Source: Aradus depressus (Eukaryota > Arthropoda > Insecta > Hemiptera > Aradidae). Taken from it: DNA of 64,000 nucleotides. This document shows positions 13,701-28,700 of the stretch, in pieces (positions within the stretch are counted from its first letter, which is position 1; each line of letters starts with the position of its first letter). Both the position numbers and the translations under genes were made by a program. The notes below the pieces were generated by a model. That model was not told the DNA's origin, did no database searches, and saw only the letters and a program-made list of their open reading frames with translations. The stretch covers positions 33,850,045-33,914,044 of the forward strand of contig OY759221.1 in NCBI GenBank assembly GCA_963662175.1, given 5' to 3'.

Positions 13701-16700
13701 TTTCGGTAAGAAACTTTTAGGTTAAGATGCTTCGATAGCTTAAATTAGTAACAATAAATAAAATTTGTGGTAAAAGAAAATAATATAACAGTGTAAATCT
13801 AAAAAAAATATAATATATAATATTTCAATATATTATTTATGATATTACATAATAATGTTATTAACATATAATAATAACTCCTTAAAATATAGACCAATAA
13901 ATAATAAATGTATTTGTAGTCATATTGTTACAACAAATAATATAATGTTTTTACCCATTTCAGGAGATACCGAACAGCTTATTTCATTTTTAAATGACAA
14001 ACTTGATCTACAATTGAATACAAATCGAAGCATTTTAACAACAAATTCGAAAACTACCACCGACCCTGTATTCTCGCAGTATTTAGAGACACTACAATCA
14101 CAGTTGTATATATCTTATTGTATCTATCACAAACCTATAATTCCATGTATAAAAGAAATTTAAGAACAATAAATTTGAAAGTTTAATTCCTTATATTACT
14201 TTTCTTATTGTAACATTATATAACAAATTTTAAATAAAATCAATGCACGACAGCAAGTTATATGATCTCATAGTTGAAGCCAGCGCATGAGTAGCAGTAA
14301 CTACCTTGAAGACATGATTACCTCACTGCTGCCAACTTAAAATGAACTAACTATAATATATCAAAATAAATAATGAAATATTACAAGGAAAAGTTAAATA
14401 ATATGAAATATAAGTTAGGTTACCTTCTGCATCGAGGGAGCTGATAGGTGATGTCTCTGCAGGTTGAACTTCAACTCGGAGGTTGTACGCTCTGAAATTA
14501 ATTTAACAAAAATATTATTATTTTAAAAAATAAGAGCAAATCGGACTGCACGGAACTTTCCCATACAGCTTTGAATAGGTTTTGGACAGCTTGCGTAACT
14601 CAAATAACACCATTTAATTATAATACTAAAATAATTTAATTTCAGGTAATTACCTTAAACTAGAGGTTCAAAATAAAATATTTAAATTATTACATTACGT
14701 AGTATTTGGTTCAAAAAAATATAAATGAGCTTACTGATTTTAAATTGGGATAAAAAATTTAATTAAAGCATAGTAGAAGACTAATTTGTCATTTCTCTAA
14801 GGTATTTGTTTAGATTACACTTCCGCATTCAGCGAATGAAATATAAGACATTTTCTACAGAAGTTAAACTGGACATTTTTTATTCGAAGTGAATTGTGAA
14901 CAGATCTTCAAAAAGACAAAAAATCTCCCAATTTCATTTAGATAAAAGCTGTATGCTCTTTAGGACCTTTCTCATAGGCGATTGTGCTAGAAAAAACACC
15001 CATTAAGACTAAAATTCTTATAATTTAATTGTTTAAATAATAATGCCATATAATTCTGTCTTATTACTCAATAAAATCAAAATGAACTTACATATCAGGT
15101 TTAAAAGAGTTGATGGTGAGGTCGGAGAGAGACGATCGATTGGAGAACTCTACTGGACTCCCCTCCGTAGCGAACACACTTAGTTCATCCTCAACCAGCA
15201 ACTGTCTCATTCTGAAATACATAAAGGAAAAAAAAAAACATATAGAATAGTCTTATTTCATTGTAGGCTCAGCTTAATTCTGAGAGACTTTCTTATACCC
15301 AGTAATGTCATGAAATGATTATGGGAGGGAGAATGATCTGAAAGCAGTGGTTAGTATAAGAAAGTCCTACATCACTTATTTTTTCATATTTTTTGATAAA
15401 GAAACATCAATAATAAAAATATACTTTAAGATTCGTTGATATATACAATTTAATTGTTGCTTTGAACTATATACTACAGAAATGTATTTGTACATTCTTT
15501 GAAATGCTATAACTCTGTTCGTATTCCTCCTATCTCAAATCTGAGCATACACTAATTTAATAAGGAACATTTTTGATAAGAACCAATGTTTCGACTGGAA
15601 TAATCGATCTGCGTAAATCGAGTAAATGTCTTTAGAAAATGCGTTTGAGGGGGTCACATTACAACAATTTTAAACTGCCCTTCTCAAGACCTTAGGATAT
15701 GTCACACAAAATATTATAGAGTAGATATGTTATATTACGAAACACATTTTCATTTCATCACATTTTAATAAATAACTTTTTAAATAATATTAATAATAAT
15801 AAAAACCAGCAGTTATAACAAAAATGTCACAGTTTTCATATTTTTACTAGGTTCTATATAGACTATTCAAAGATGGGAAATTATATTGATAGGGTAGTAG
15901 ATAATTGATATAAGACCTGTATATTTTGCCCCTGAAGGAGGGAGGACCCTCACCGTGGCCCCGCCTAGACTTAACTAACCAGAACCTAGCTAGCTAGCAT
16001 CCAAGGTTGAATAGTTGGAGTTACCTTGGGGGTGGGATGGAGACAGGTCCCCGGGGGGCAGCTTTCACTTCTCTTCTGTCAACATTACCACCTCCACCTC
16101 CAGTCTGCTCACCTCCAATTTTCTTGTCAATGGGAAGCTGTTTCGGCTGTATAGAAAAGAACATTCCATGATGTAATGAAAACGAGAAAGTTGACAGTTA
16201 GAGATCAAGAATACAACTAAAATACACTAGGACCTCGATAATCCGAAAGGATATGGAAGAAGGCTGTGTCGGATAACCAAGGGATCCTGGTTATAGGGGT
16301 ACAGGATACCAAATTATGTAAAAAGCGGCTTTGGAAAAAATGAGAAGTTTATATTATTATGAGTCGACATATAAAAATGTTACATAACATTGTTATAACA
16401 TGTACTATCAAAAACATTTGTATGAAACATTCGAAAGAGAATGATTTCAGTGCTACCAATCACTAAGTGAAGGGAAATGAACGGAAGCCAATAAGAAAAA
16501 GAAGGAGGGCTGACAGGTAAACATGTGACGAGAAAAGGGACAAGACTAGCCGCAATCGGAGTATGACAGCGTAGAGCAGGGGGGCACCCGGGGAGGGAGA
16601 CACAGGAGCTGTCCGGATTACTAAGTCCTACGGATTATCGAGATCCTTCTGTACCACTAAACTACTAAAAACGCAACTAAACACTACTAAACTACTCATT

Positions 16701-19700
16701 ACATTGTATTTTTTTTTTTTTTTATTATAAGAGACATGTGTAATAATAATTATTAATTATTTGACGACATTTTTACTTTTCATTTTATATTTGCTGAAGC
16801 TGCTAACTCTTTTTAACAGAGTTTGACTGACAAGACAAAATAATAATTTGTATACTTCTTTTACAAAATTTAAATAATTTTTTTGGGGAGGGACAGACCT
16901 GTGCTTGCATGCCAGACTGAATGCAGTCAGCTAGAATGTTATCGCAGGAGGTGTCCGACAGTTCCACGTCCAGTTCACTCTGGGAGGTGGCATTACTGAG
17001 ACTAGCGGGGGTGTCCTCTGTGCAGAACTGCATCGGCATCTCCTCCATCTGCACCCGTCACCACAACACAATCACAATGTAAGCAACATGAAAAGCAGCC
17101 GCAAAACAACATACAAGCATAATCGACGGCAACGTTGGAAAGCTTTATACAAATTGTGCAAATAACATTATTAGGTTTCTCTTGTGATGTACAAACAAGA
17201 AACGAAACGATCGATTAATGAGCACGATTCCATAAGCTCTCAAAGAATCGTTAATGACTGGGAAATACAGGGTTCTCAATATGATCGAAACATGTGATCG
17301 ATAAGCTTTCTCTGAAAATCTCAAGGCAATTACAGTACAGCAGTCTTTTGTAGGAAAAGAATCTTAAGAAACCAGCATTGAAGAAATCTAGTAGAAACCT
17401 AGTGGGCACTTGGGAGGCTCATATGCGCTTTGGCTATATTTATAATCAGACAAAGGTTGCTACCAGTTGATACCAAATAAGGGTAAACGTCTATGAACCC
17501 TGAGTTTAAATAGTGAAATAGGTTTTATAAAATCCAAAAAATGCAGCACAATCACAAATAAAGATGTATTGCGCTTTTTTTTTTTTAATATAATGAACAT
17601 GATGATGGTCAATAGATACATAAAGATATATAAAGACTAATCAAACAATTCTTAAGCAAGACTAGATTCAAGTGAGTTGCAGTGAACTAAATAAAGCAAA
17701 CGACAGAAAAAAAAACTGTGCAAACATATAGTAATTGTAATAAATCAAAGAAGGTTATACTGACATGTTGGGATGGACGAGTTGTTGTTTTGACAGGGAT
17801 GCCAGTAGATCTCCGGACTCTGGTAGATGATCCGGCGTTGATAGTTTCGAGGCTTCCTCTATCGACAGATATACAATCATGTAGTTATATCTTTAAAAAA
17901 ATTATATAAATAAATATAGGTTATATTTCTATTATAATAAATGGACACTTTCTTTCCGCAGGTGATCGTAGACTGGGAATATGAATAATATAAAAAATAA
18001 ATTCCGACATAATATGAGGTTTCGTATTGTATGTTTGCAGAGACAGTCGTAGACATATAATTAAAAATAAGATCGTAATTAAATATAAGACCTAATTGAA
18101 TATAAGATGTATAACAATATCCCAATAAAACCGAAGTGGAAACCTTCAGCCGCAGTTTAAAACGTGGTTGCTTAAAATAGGAACACCCAAACACACTGTA
18201 TGCACAGAAGGTAGACGACAAGGCAAAGGGAATTTCTTCATCCGTTATGGAGACCGCGTTTGCATCATTAATGAAATTTCGCCAGCCATGATCAAAGCTA
18301 CACGAGTAAATAGAAAACGTTGAGAGTTAGAAGGGGCTACAAAACAGTTCTAATATACGACAGGGATACATAAAGGGGACGCAGACGGAAGAAATCCAGA
18401 TTTCGAGTAAAGACTCCTGTGAGAATTATTATTATAATAATTGTTTTTATTCAGAAATATGGCACTTAGGTTTTTTATCTGGGAGGTAACACTCAGCACA
18501 ACGTCTTTCGGATGGGACGTTGAGCGCCCTACCTATCTAGTGAAGCAAAATTACTCACAGCGGTCAGGATTATGTTCATCAAAGCGACGAAAGAGCGCTC
18601 TGGTAGTAGGTGATATGACTTCTTAGTTAAATCCCGGGTTTGAGATAAAATAACTATAATACATTTCGAAATAATTCAATTCAAGCTATACTTCATAAGA
18701 AAAATGCAATTTCTTACCTGCCATTATTCTGCATGCCGATATTAATGCAATCAGCCAGTACATGTTCATCCTCTTCTTCGCAAACAGCTGCCAATTCTAA
18801 ATCCTTCCTTTCACAATTAGTATCCTGCAAAAAAAAAAAAAAAACAATATCATTGTGATGATCTTTTGTTGACAAAAGTATAATATTTTTAACCAACTTC
18901 TCGTAGTAAATAAAAACAACATAATAGTATCAAGAAACAAAGTTTCAAAACGTACATGAGCATCGTCCTCAAAAGTTAGATCACTGAGACTGGTGGCTGT
19001 TGAAAACTGGGCAGGAGTGCTTTCTTCTTTGAAAGCAACAATTGTATCTTCAAATACTCCACCAATTCTCGTCTTCTCTGGGTCCACTGCTTCTTCTGCA
19101 GACAAAGAGCAATGAATAAGTAACTTCATGGTGGATCACCAGCCATGTACATACCCAGCACAACTTACTCAACTATGTTTGCGCTCTCCCTCCAAAACCA
19201 ATCCACCAATTAGACTAAACATCAATATTTGACTTACATTGCGATTTCTGAATCCTCATAATAAATTTTGTGTTCATACAATGATACAAGATCGGCAATT
19301 ATTAGGGTTTTTGAGTTGAGTACACGTCCTCTAATCCTATTTCTTAACATCAATAGGTGACGACCTAATGGGGTTCTGGATACACATAATATTCATACAC
19401 ATTCATTCTAACAGGAGTTATCATGTTCACAGACACATACGAACAGACCGGAAATATATTAATATATAAAATTTCATATCGATACATTCATTACATCGGC
19501 AGTTATTAGAGTAAAGCTCACTCTCCTATTCACCAACTTCCCTTCGGCCGATTTCATGAAAAATTAATAGGTGTCATCCTTGTTGGTCCTCCAATTCGGC
19601 AATTACTAGTGTTTTTGTGCAAGTCTAGTCCTTCCCTTTGGCTGATGAGGCAAATTTATAGGGTTCTGGATACACATATAAAAGCTCCGTGTCGAAACAC

Positions 19701-22700
19701 TCATTCTGCCGGAAATTATCTATAGTGTTTCCAACCAAAAATATATATATTTATTTTTCATTTTTGGAATCAGGGGTCGGACAACATGAAATTCCGACGA
19801 AAACCAAAATTCTGATCGATTAAATAATTCCCCTATACTTCATATAGCTGGGAAGTAGCAAATATTTATTAAAATCTTTTGTATTAAAACTTTCAACTCA
19901 TAAAATCTATGAATCCCCAAATTAAATTTACATGACTTATTTTTAAAAGATTAACCTAAATCTGTAGGTTAACAGTTTCCTATTTTAACAATTGGAAATA
20001 TAAAACTGTATCTTGGTTAAGAATATTGTAATAATTATAAATACAATAGTATAGTGTATCTTACTTGGGAGTTCAGGAAGAGCTTTAACTCTTGGGCTGG
20101 GAGGTACGGTCCCAGTAGGTGAGTCTGGAAGTTCACTGGGGGACAGGACCCCGCTCGTCATACGACTGAAACAAAAACAATAATAAAAATTAATAACCAA
20201 CATTTTTACTAAAGAAGCAAGATTTTCCCATTTTCCCGTATTTCAGTTAGTTTTGACTCCTGGATACCTTGGTTTCAAATTATAATCATAGTGGAAAAGC
20301 TCTCGGTACCTGAGTCAGGTTCGCTTAGGTTTCAGAGTCGGGTCTTTTAGGTTCGATAGGCTTCCAGAACCTTCCCGAGTCAGGTATCTCAGTTTCGATA
20401 GGCTTCCAGAACCTTCTCGAGTCAGGTTCGCTTAGGTTCAATAGGTTTCTAGAGCCTTCCAGAGTCGGGTCTCTCAGTTTCGATAGGCTCAGAGCCTTCC
20501 CGAGTCAGGTATCTCAGATTCGATAGGCTTCCAGAGCCTTCCCGAGTTAGGTCTTTCAGGTTCGCTTAGGTTCGATAAGCTTATAGAGCCTTCCCGAGTC
20601 AGGTATCTCAATTTCGATAGGCTTCCAGAGCCTTCCCCAACAAACGTACCCTTCAAACGTACACCTCTGTACACAAACGTACACGGATTGCCAAAGGCCC
20701 GTATTTATTTCATGACACGAGATCAGTCAAGTCCAGATCGCATGGCCCCTCATGTATGGTTAAAGATCACATGAATGTTTTCAATACTCAAATAAATTTG
20801 AAATACAAAAAAAAACTGTTTTGGTTTTGCTATTTTTTTTTTTTACAATAAACATGAAATTACTTAAGTCAAATATAACGTCATTACCTGAATTCGCTTA
20901 CTCGAGATGAGTGGTGTCCATCGTAATTTGGCTCACAACTGTTAAGAGAACCCAACGAACTACTTCGGGAAAACATAAGTGGAGTTTCCAAATTATTTGT
21001 CACTTTTCCTAAAAAACAAAAAAAAATAATAAAATCATACAGACTGAGAAAACAAAGCGAAATACTAATGTCTGACACATAGCTGTGATAACCTGAACTT
21101 GATTACAACAAACTAGCAGTAATTACCTACAGTTAGTTATGATATTCTCCATTATCTTACTGATTACGACCGACTCCATGTTTACATATCACATTTGATA
21201 TTTATGCTGATATTCCAGTAGTTGAAAATATAGAATACTATTAAATAGATCCGAAAATCTAACATTCCACCTTGAGTCCAATTCACCTCTGGACTAATAC
21301 GACCTTTCAAGGGAAAATTCGAAATATTCATTACCTACTCAACTTTTTTCACTAATAGAATTTATTTATTTATTAGTTTCAAGTGATTTGGTTATTTAGT
21401 TCATATTTATTAATGAAGGAAAAAAATATTAGCCATTCATTAATAAATTCAAGACAGCCCCAAAACGAATTAATCAATTAACATTTCGCGTCCCCTCCAA
21501 AAACAGACAACCGTTTGCGCTAATATTCAACAGTTGACCTAACTAAATGGAAGCTCCTAAAATTCTCAGTTATTTGAGTTTTTGAATTGAGCACCCTCCC
21601 CTGACTTCAAGATAATAAATAGAGATAAAGACCATGTGGGTTTCAAAAGAAGAACTTCGTTTAAGGACTCTGTGGAGACCTCCCCTCCATGAAATTTTAA
21701 ATTGTTAATCTTTGAATAGTTTTATATAATTTTTATTTATTGGAGAATTTTATCTTATTTATTCACTTAGTTTTACAAATATTAAATTATGTTTTTTAAA
21801 TTGTTTTACCAGGTATATTTATTTTTAAAGATTTTTATGTCAACTTCTTTTTTGTTACTTATTTATTGAATTTATTTATTATATTTAACGCATATATACA
21901 ATATTTTATGCACTTATTTTAAACAATTAGAAGTTTTATGCCTCTTTTACTTTCTTTTTCAGTAAAGCATGTTTTTTTGTAGACAGACTGATGATGAAGA
22001 CAACCTTGAAAGACGGCTAGTTTAAAATAATAAAATTCTGTAAGTGGTCAGACTACATTTTTATTTTGCGGGTAAAATGAACTTACTATAAGAATAGTCT
22101 TTCATTATTTACCTATCGATTATCGTATTAACGTTTTTACCTGTCAAGTAGCCCATTCTGAAATAAGTACTAACTTTTTTTTTCAATTGAAACATTTAAT
22201 ATTTATGGCATTTATTTTTTTAGATTTTTTTCGACTGATGTCGGGAACTTAAGTAATAATGAAAAATGTTTTTGTTTATAGCACTTATAATTGTAAGTTC
22301 AAGTATCTCCGAAAATATTAAGTATGTTATTGGACGTACCCGAATCCAGTTTGCCAGGAGAGGCATCGATGGAGGGTGACACTGAGTTGTCTGGTGGAGG
22401 CGGTGATGGTCCTGTAGCTGTCTTTTCTCCATTCTCATTGCACTAAAACAAATAAATGAATCAAATAAGTTTTCGCTCTCCCTGTGAAAATGATTTAATT
22501 GGTTTTAAATCAATATGTGTCTTACATTCGATACATCGACAGTTATTAGGGTATTTAAATTGAGCCCCCTCCTCTGATTCCCTCATTACGTTTGACCGAT
22601 TTGATTAAACATCAACAGGTGTTGTCCTTATTGGGTCCTCGATCTACATATAAAATTTAATATCGATACCGTTATATTAGGCAGGCAGTTACTAGGGAAA

Positions 22701-25700
22701 ATATAACCATGCTCCTACGCTGACCATGCTCCCCGAAAACCTGAAATTTCGTTGAAAACTCAACATGACATCCCTGATTGATTACTTAACATTCCACATA
22801 TGTATTAGCTGGGGAAGTAAAAATAAATAATATAAATACAGTAACATATAAATTGAACTGAGGGTAACCGAAGCAGATATTAGAAGGTATGGCTGGAATC
22901 GTGACATCATCAGTCCCAGGCCTTCTCTCTTCCCCCCTCCCCCCAACTCTACTTAACTACTCTCGTTATCATTAATTTATATTTTTATGTTCTTATGTCG
23001 CCATGTAAACTGTGAATGTTTATAGGTCATAAAAATACCATTCAAAAACAGGAAATTAAATAAAAATAACAAGAGTCAGATATATAAAAGCCGTTGTTAA
23101 CAAATTTTTATTTTTTTTTAAATATACTTATTGCACGAGAATGCGCTCTTCTCTACACCTTTTTGACTTTTAATTCTGTATCTAATAGAGTTTAATATTA
23201 TATTTTCAATAATTAGCGGGACATTCATATCAATTTTGTTCATTTATTGAGCTTTCACTTCCAGCTATAGAAAGTATAGGGGAAGTTATGTAATCAGTCA
23301 GAACTTCGATGCTGAGTTTTCAACAGAATTTCATGTCTTCCGACCCTAGATTACAAAAGTAAAAATTTTGTGTGTCTGTGAGCACGATAGGAAGAATGTA
23401 TCGACACAAAATTGTATATGTGTCAGAACCCTCTAAGGACAATACCTATTGATTTTCAGCCAAATCGGCCAAATGGGAGGGGGATTATGGAGGAGGCTTA
23501 ATACAAAAACTCTCATAACTGTCGTTGTAAAGAAGGTGCTGACATGAAATTTCACACGTAAATTCAGTACCCCATAAGGACGACACAGCTTAACTTTCAG
23601 GCCGAGGGAAAGAGGAGTTCAACTCAAAAACCCCAATAACTGCCAATGTGATGAATATATCGACACTAAATTTAGTATGTGTATTCAGAAGTCCCTACGT
23701 AAGTCAACTATCGATTTTTATCCCAAACGTTCGATTGTTTTTGAAGGGAAAGCAAAAACTTAATTGATCTGGGGAAATACATTGTTGGTGATTCACCGAT
23801 GATTTTTTATATATTATTTATTTTCAGGGCGCCGGTAGGTCAGTGGTATGCGTTCTGATCTCAAGATCGTGGGTTCGAAACCCGATCGAGGCCCTTAGTT
23901 TCATTTTATCTGGGAGGTAAAATAAACTTAAGCTCGCCGTCCTTCGGATGGGACGTTAAGCGATGGTCCTGAGCCTGTACGATGTCAGTTACTCGTTAAA
24001 GACCCCTGGCCTAGGTGAATAAAAAATTTAGGGTAGGCAAAATTTAGGACTCCCACAGTAGAGTCGGGCTCATGTCCACCAGAGTGACGAAAGAGCGCTC
24101 TGGTAGTAGGCGATATGACCTCGTAGTTAAAGCCCGGGCATGAATCATAAAACCTAACCTAACCCTATATTATTTATTTATTTTCTTTTTCATATTTATT
24201 TACTACACCCTCATTTGTTGTCTCTATATAGGTAATCTTCGAAGGAACTACTTCTGTATGTAATTGTTGGACAGACAATCGCGACCAGTTTCATACTAGC
24301 CATTCTCAGACCAAAACAAAATTTATATATAAATTAAATTTCAACGTAATTATATACTTTCAAAATCGTCACAATTTAATTTATAGTACATAAACGCGAA
24401 TTCTCCCATGTTCCCTGATTGTTATTGCTTATATCATTCCACGTTCTGTAATGTAGTGACAGGTGATGGGGATGAGGACTCCAACCTTCGGGGTAGTTCT
24501 ACTATAAAAGTGAAAACTTTTTACCTCAGCCTTATCCTGATCCTGATGTTCCTCCTCGGTGTACCTAAGACTGTAGTCAGTCAGCTGATCGAGATCTGTC
24601 TCAGCGTAGTCACTTGGTGGGTCCACCTTCTCTGGGAAGCAGGGACTTACGTATGTCTGTAATACAAAATGAGTCATTTTCACTGAGTAAAAATAATAAT
24701 TAATATAACATAGTGTGCTCAGATCGCACAATGAATGGTTCCGTAGGCGAACATTGCATTGATATATTAATTAATACAATATATTGTTCTCTAAAAAGGT
24801 TCTGCCTATGCCACTGCCCAGTAGCAAAATTCGACGATTTCACGGTTTCGAAACTTGTTCATTACAGATATATTGGCTGCGTAATAAAATTAAAATACAA
24901 TAAAATAAATAATAATGTAGTTATGACCGAATAGTTCCTTACCCCGCCACTAGAATACTGCAAGAACATTGAAGCCTCGAAATAATAAAGTATTTAGTTA
25001 TTTCTTCAATATTTTTATATTACAGTATTAAGTTAGTTATTATGACTCGGGTTTTAACTACGAGGTTATATCGCCTACTTACCAAAGAGCTCTTTCGTCA
25101 CTCTAGTGGACATGAGTCCGACTCTACTAGGGGAGTCCTAAATTTTGCCTACCCTAAATTTTTATTCACCTAGAGTAGGGGTCTTTAACGCTTAACGCTT
25201 TCCATGTTACATATAAGCATTTAAAAAAAATAGTTGTCAGTGAATAACTGGCAATAGGCGTTTCCAGCGCGAATTTATTAACTTTCTTTTCGCTCTCCTA
25301 CTAAAACCTCAATCTTAATATAAACTTTGATCTCCATTCATTAGCAGTTATTCAAGTTTTTGAGTTTAGCCCTTAAATTCCTCCTGCTCTTTAGTAGATA
25401 GGGCTCAAATCAATAGGTGATGTCCTTTGTGGACTTTTGAACACATACATTATCGTATCGAAATAATCCTTTAGGGAATTCGGGTAAAAACTCACTATCG
25501 TTTAAATTATTGATCGATTACATGTGTATACTACCTTTGGTTCTTCATTTTGTTCCTCTTCTTTGTAATTTACAGTATAGGTTACTTTCTCTTCAGCAGA
25601 TTTTTGAGGAACTTCTTTATCATTTTCGCAATATCTAAAAATCAGAAAAAAATTAAAAATTAGTTTCATATGTTCAGTAAACTATATATAATGTGAATCC

Positions 25701-28700
25701 TTGACGAATTAAATTATTGAAATGAAAATGTTTAAACAAAGTAAATAATGTATACTGCATTGGCAACGTTGCCTGACAAAGAAATGATAGTGACGACAAT
25801 ACCAGACCTGAAGAAAGCCCTGCGTCGCAAAATAAAAGAGAGCTGGGCCTCTGTGTGGATTAACATGGACCTAACAAATAAACTTAGGTCCATCAAAACA
25901 AATATAGATAAATGGCAAAGCTCCGAAAAGCAGAATAGGCAGGAGGAGGTATGTCTGATGCGACTCCGTGTAGGCCACACTCGTCTAACCCATGGCCACC
26001 TGATCAACAGGGCGACGGCAAGTGTGGGGCCTGGACTACCACAGTAAGCCACATCCTGGAGGAGTGCCCCGGATATAAGGAAATACTAAAGTCCATGGGT
26101 TTACGAACAAGAAACCTACATGAGATGCTAGGAGATTACAACTTTTCTATAGAAGCCGTCCTATCCTCAATGAAGACTAGTCACCTCATCGATCTAATTT
26201 AATCACTTGTACGGGGGCTAAAATCTAGGCCATTGAACGCCGACAAATGAAGTTATTCTATTCTATTCTGTATAATGTTACAACTTACTTCAAACTATAA
26301 TTTACAGGCTGTTCTGTAGTCTCTTCAAGCGTCAGTTGTTGCATAGAATGGTTTATTTGATCACAGTTTTCTTTAACCTGAAATATTGAATTAAATGTAA
26401 AAAAAATGTCTTCAACAATATGATTCATAAAAAAAAAATGTTTGTGTTGTGTAAGGAGATTCTGAATATATAGTTTTCAACAGCTGTAGCCCGGGCTTCA
26501 ACTATGAGGTCATACATAACACCTACTACCAGAGCGCTCTTTCGTTATTCTGGTAGACACGTGCCCGACTCTACAGTGGGAGTCGAAAATTTTGCCGGCC
26601 TAGGTTTATTCATCTAGGGTAAGGGGTCTTTAATGAGTATCTGACATCCCACATGCACGGGACCATCGCTTAATTTCTCATCCGAAGGACGGCGTGCTCA
26701 AAGTTTTATCACCTCCAAGATAAATAACTCACGAGCCTCGGCCTTTTTGGTGGTTTTGAACCCGCGATCTTGAGCTCAGTAGGCTCATATTCTTCTCGCA
26801 TTAATTTTTTTGTGGTTTTACAATCTGGCAAATTTAGACATTTCGGGAAGAACTCCCATTATCAATATCTCAAAATCATTCGCCAATCTTTATGAAAAAA
26901 AAATATATATGTTTCATTTTATTCTTTTTGCACAAACATATTATATGAGTCGGCCATCTTTGATAACTTTTAGTCTGGACTAAAAAAATTTATAAATCCA
27001 CTGAATAGTAGTGTATTTACAAACCTGGTTCGTGGATACGTCACGGCTATCTGGTTCCCAATTAGGAGAAGGCTCGATATTGTCGCAAGTCTCTGAGAGG
27101 GAAGAATTCAATTCGGCCTCTAAAGCTCTTCGTTTCCTTACAGACAAGGTAGCACCACCTAATGACACAATTCCAAAATTAAATATAATTTAAATGTATG
27201 ATAATGTAAGATACTTACAAGTGCGATGACAATATGCCCGTAAGGCAACCGATGTAACTCAGAATAAAACTAAACGTATTAAATTAACAATAAAACGTAT
27301 TATTTTAACACATAAACTGCATACAAACACGTAGCCCAGAACAGCTAATGCATCGACACTGACCTAAACTCGTAGTTGACTTGTACGCATCCCTAGCGTT
27401 TCGTGTTTGATTTATGTCGAGGTAATTCCGATTCACTAGTCTTGCAAAAGAAGTTTCACTTCAAAAAAAAAATGTTGAAAATACTAATATGAGATGAAAT
27501 CATTCACAAAAAACTCAAGTAACCTGAAGCTGCAGCGAGATGCTGTTGTTGTGCCAGACGGACAGGAAGGAGGTTCTTGAGTGCAGCTGAGGCACCCATG
27601 GCTATCATCCTGTGTCTGGAGTGTGCCAGGGAGGTAAGCATTGGCACAGCACCGAGGGCCACTAGGGCCCGCTGGTCAGTACTGCATCGAGCTGACAGGT
27701 TCCAGAGGGTGCCACAGGCATTGCTAACCACCGTCAGAGAGGCCGACTGTAGTTGGCGGAGCAGGACCCCTAGGCAGTTGTGTTCTCTTAGCATTTTTCT
27801 AAAATAAAAACGAAATTTTATAAACAAAGATAAAAAGAGAATGAAGAACAAGGCAAAAAAAAATTAACTAAAAAGTCTTCGGAGAATCACCAGCAATGTA
27901 CTTCCACAGCACGAATTAATCAACTAAGTTTTCTCTCTCCCTTTAACACCAATCGACCGTTTTAATCAATAGTTGAGTTACATAGGGACTTCATACTACA
28001 TTTTAGTTCTTAAATTCATTATATCCGCAGTTATTAGGGTTTTTCAGTTGAGTCCCCTTCTTCTAAACATATCCCTTAAAATCGATAGGTGTTGTCCTCA
28101 TTATGTCCTGAATCCATGTATAAAATTTAACAACATTAGTACCTAATACCTATTGTAATACGTATTTGATAATAAAAGGTAGTTATGTATTTAATAAAAT
28201 AAAATAATTATATTTGTTCGTATTCCAAGATTTAATATCGGTTGATGTATACAATTATTTTGATGTACACAATTGTATGATGTATTCAATTACCTTGTTA
28301 TGGTTCAACGAGCGGTTTTCCAAGTTAAGAAACACTGATATACAGTGAGAACTTATAATAAAGGTGCAATACATAGGTGTGCAATACATTCTGCTGTTTG
28401 CAAAAACTGAGCTGAGTCAGGCATATCTGTATACAAAACTCAGTTAATGTTTTAATAATTATCAGTAACTTGTTATTACCTTGTATGTTCTTTATGCATA
28501 TATTAATACTTTAAATAGATTTCAATTGATTTTTTCTAGCATTGTTGTAGACAAGAACAGCTGTTTTTGCACAAAATTCTTTTTAATATGTGTTCTTTGT
28601 ATGTTGAAGAATATTTTTATCGAAAAAAAGTCGAAGAACATTGAAAAAAGCGGCTCAAAAAAAGTGGTGTCCGATGGTAAAAACCGAAAAGGGCTTCGCC

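Noticed and set aside
23828..23890. tRNA gene
   Set aside because: A and B boxes are present, but the downstream sequence does not fold into a tRNA acceptor and the same body follows in many copies; it is a SINE head.
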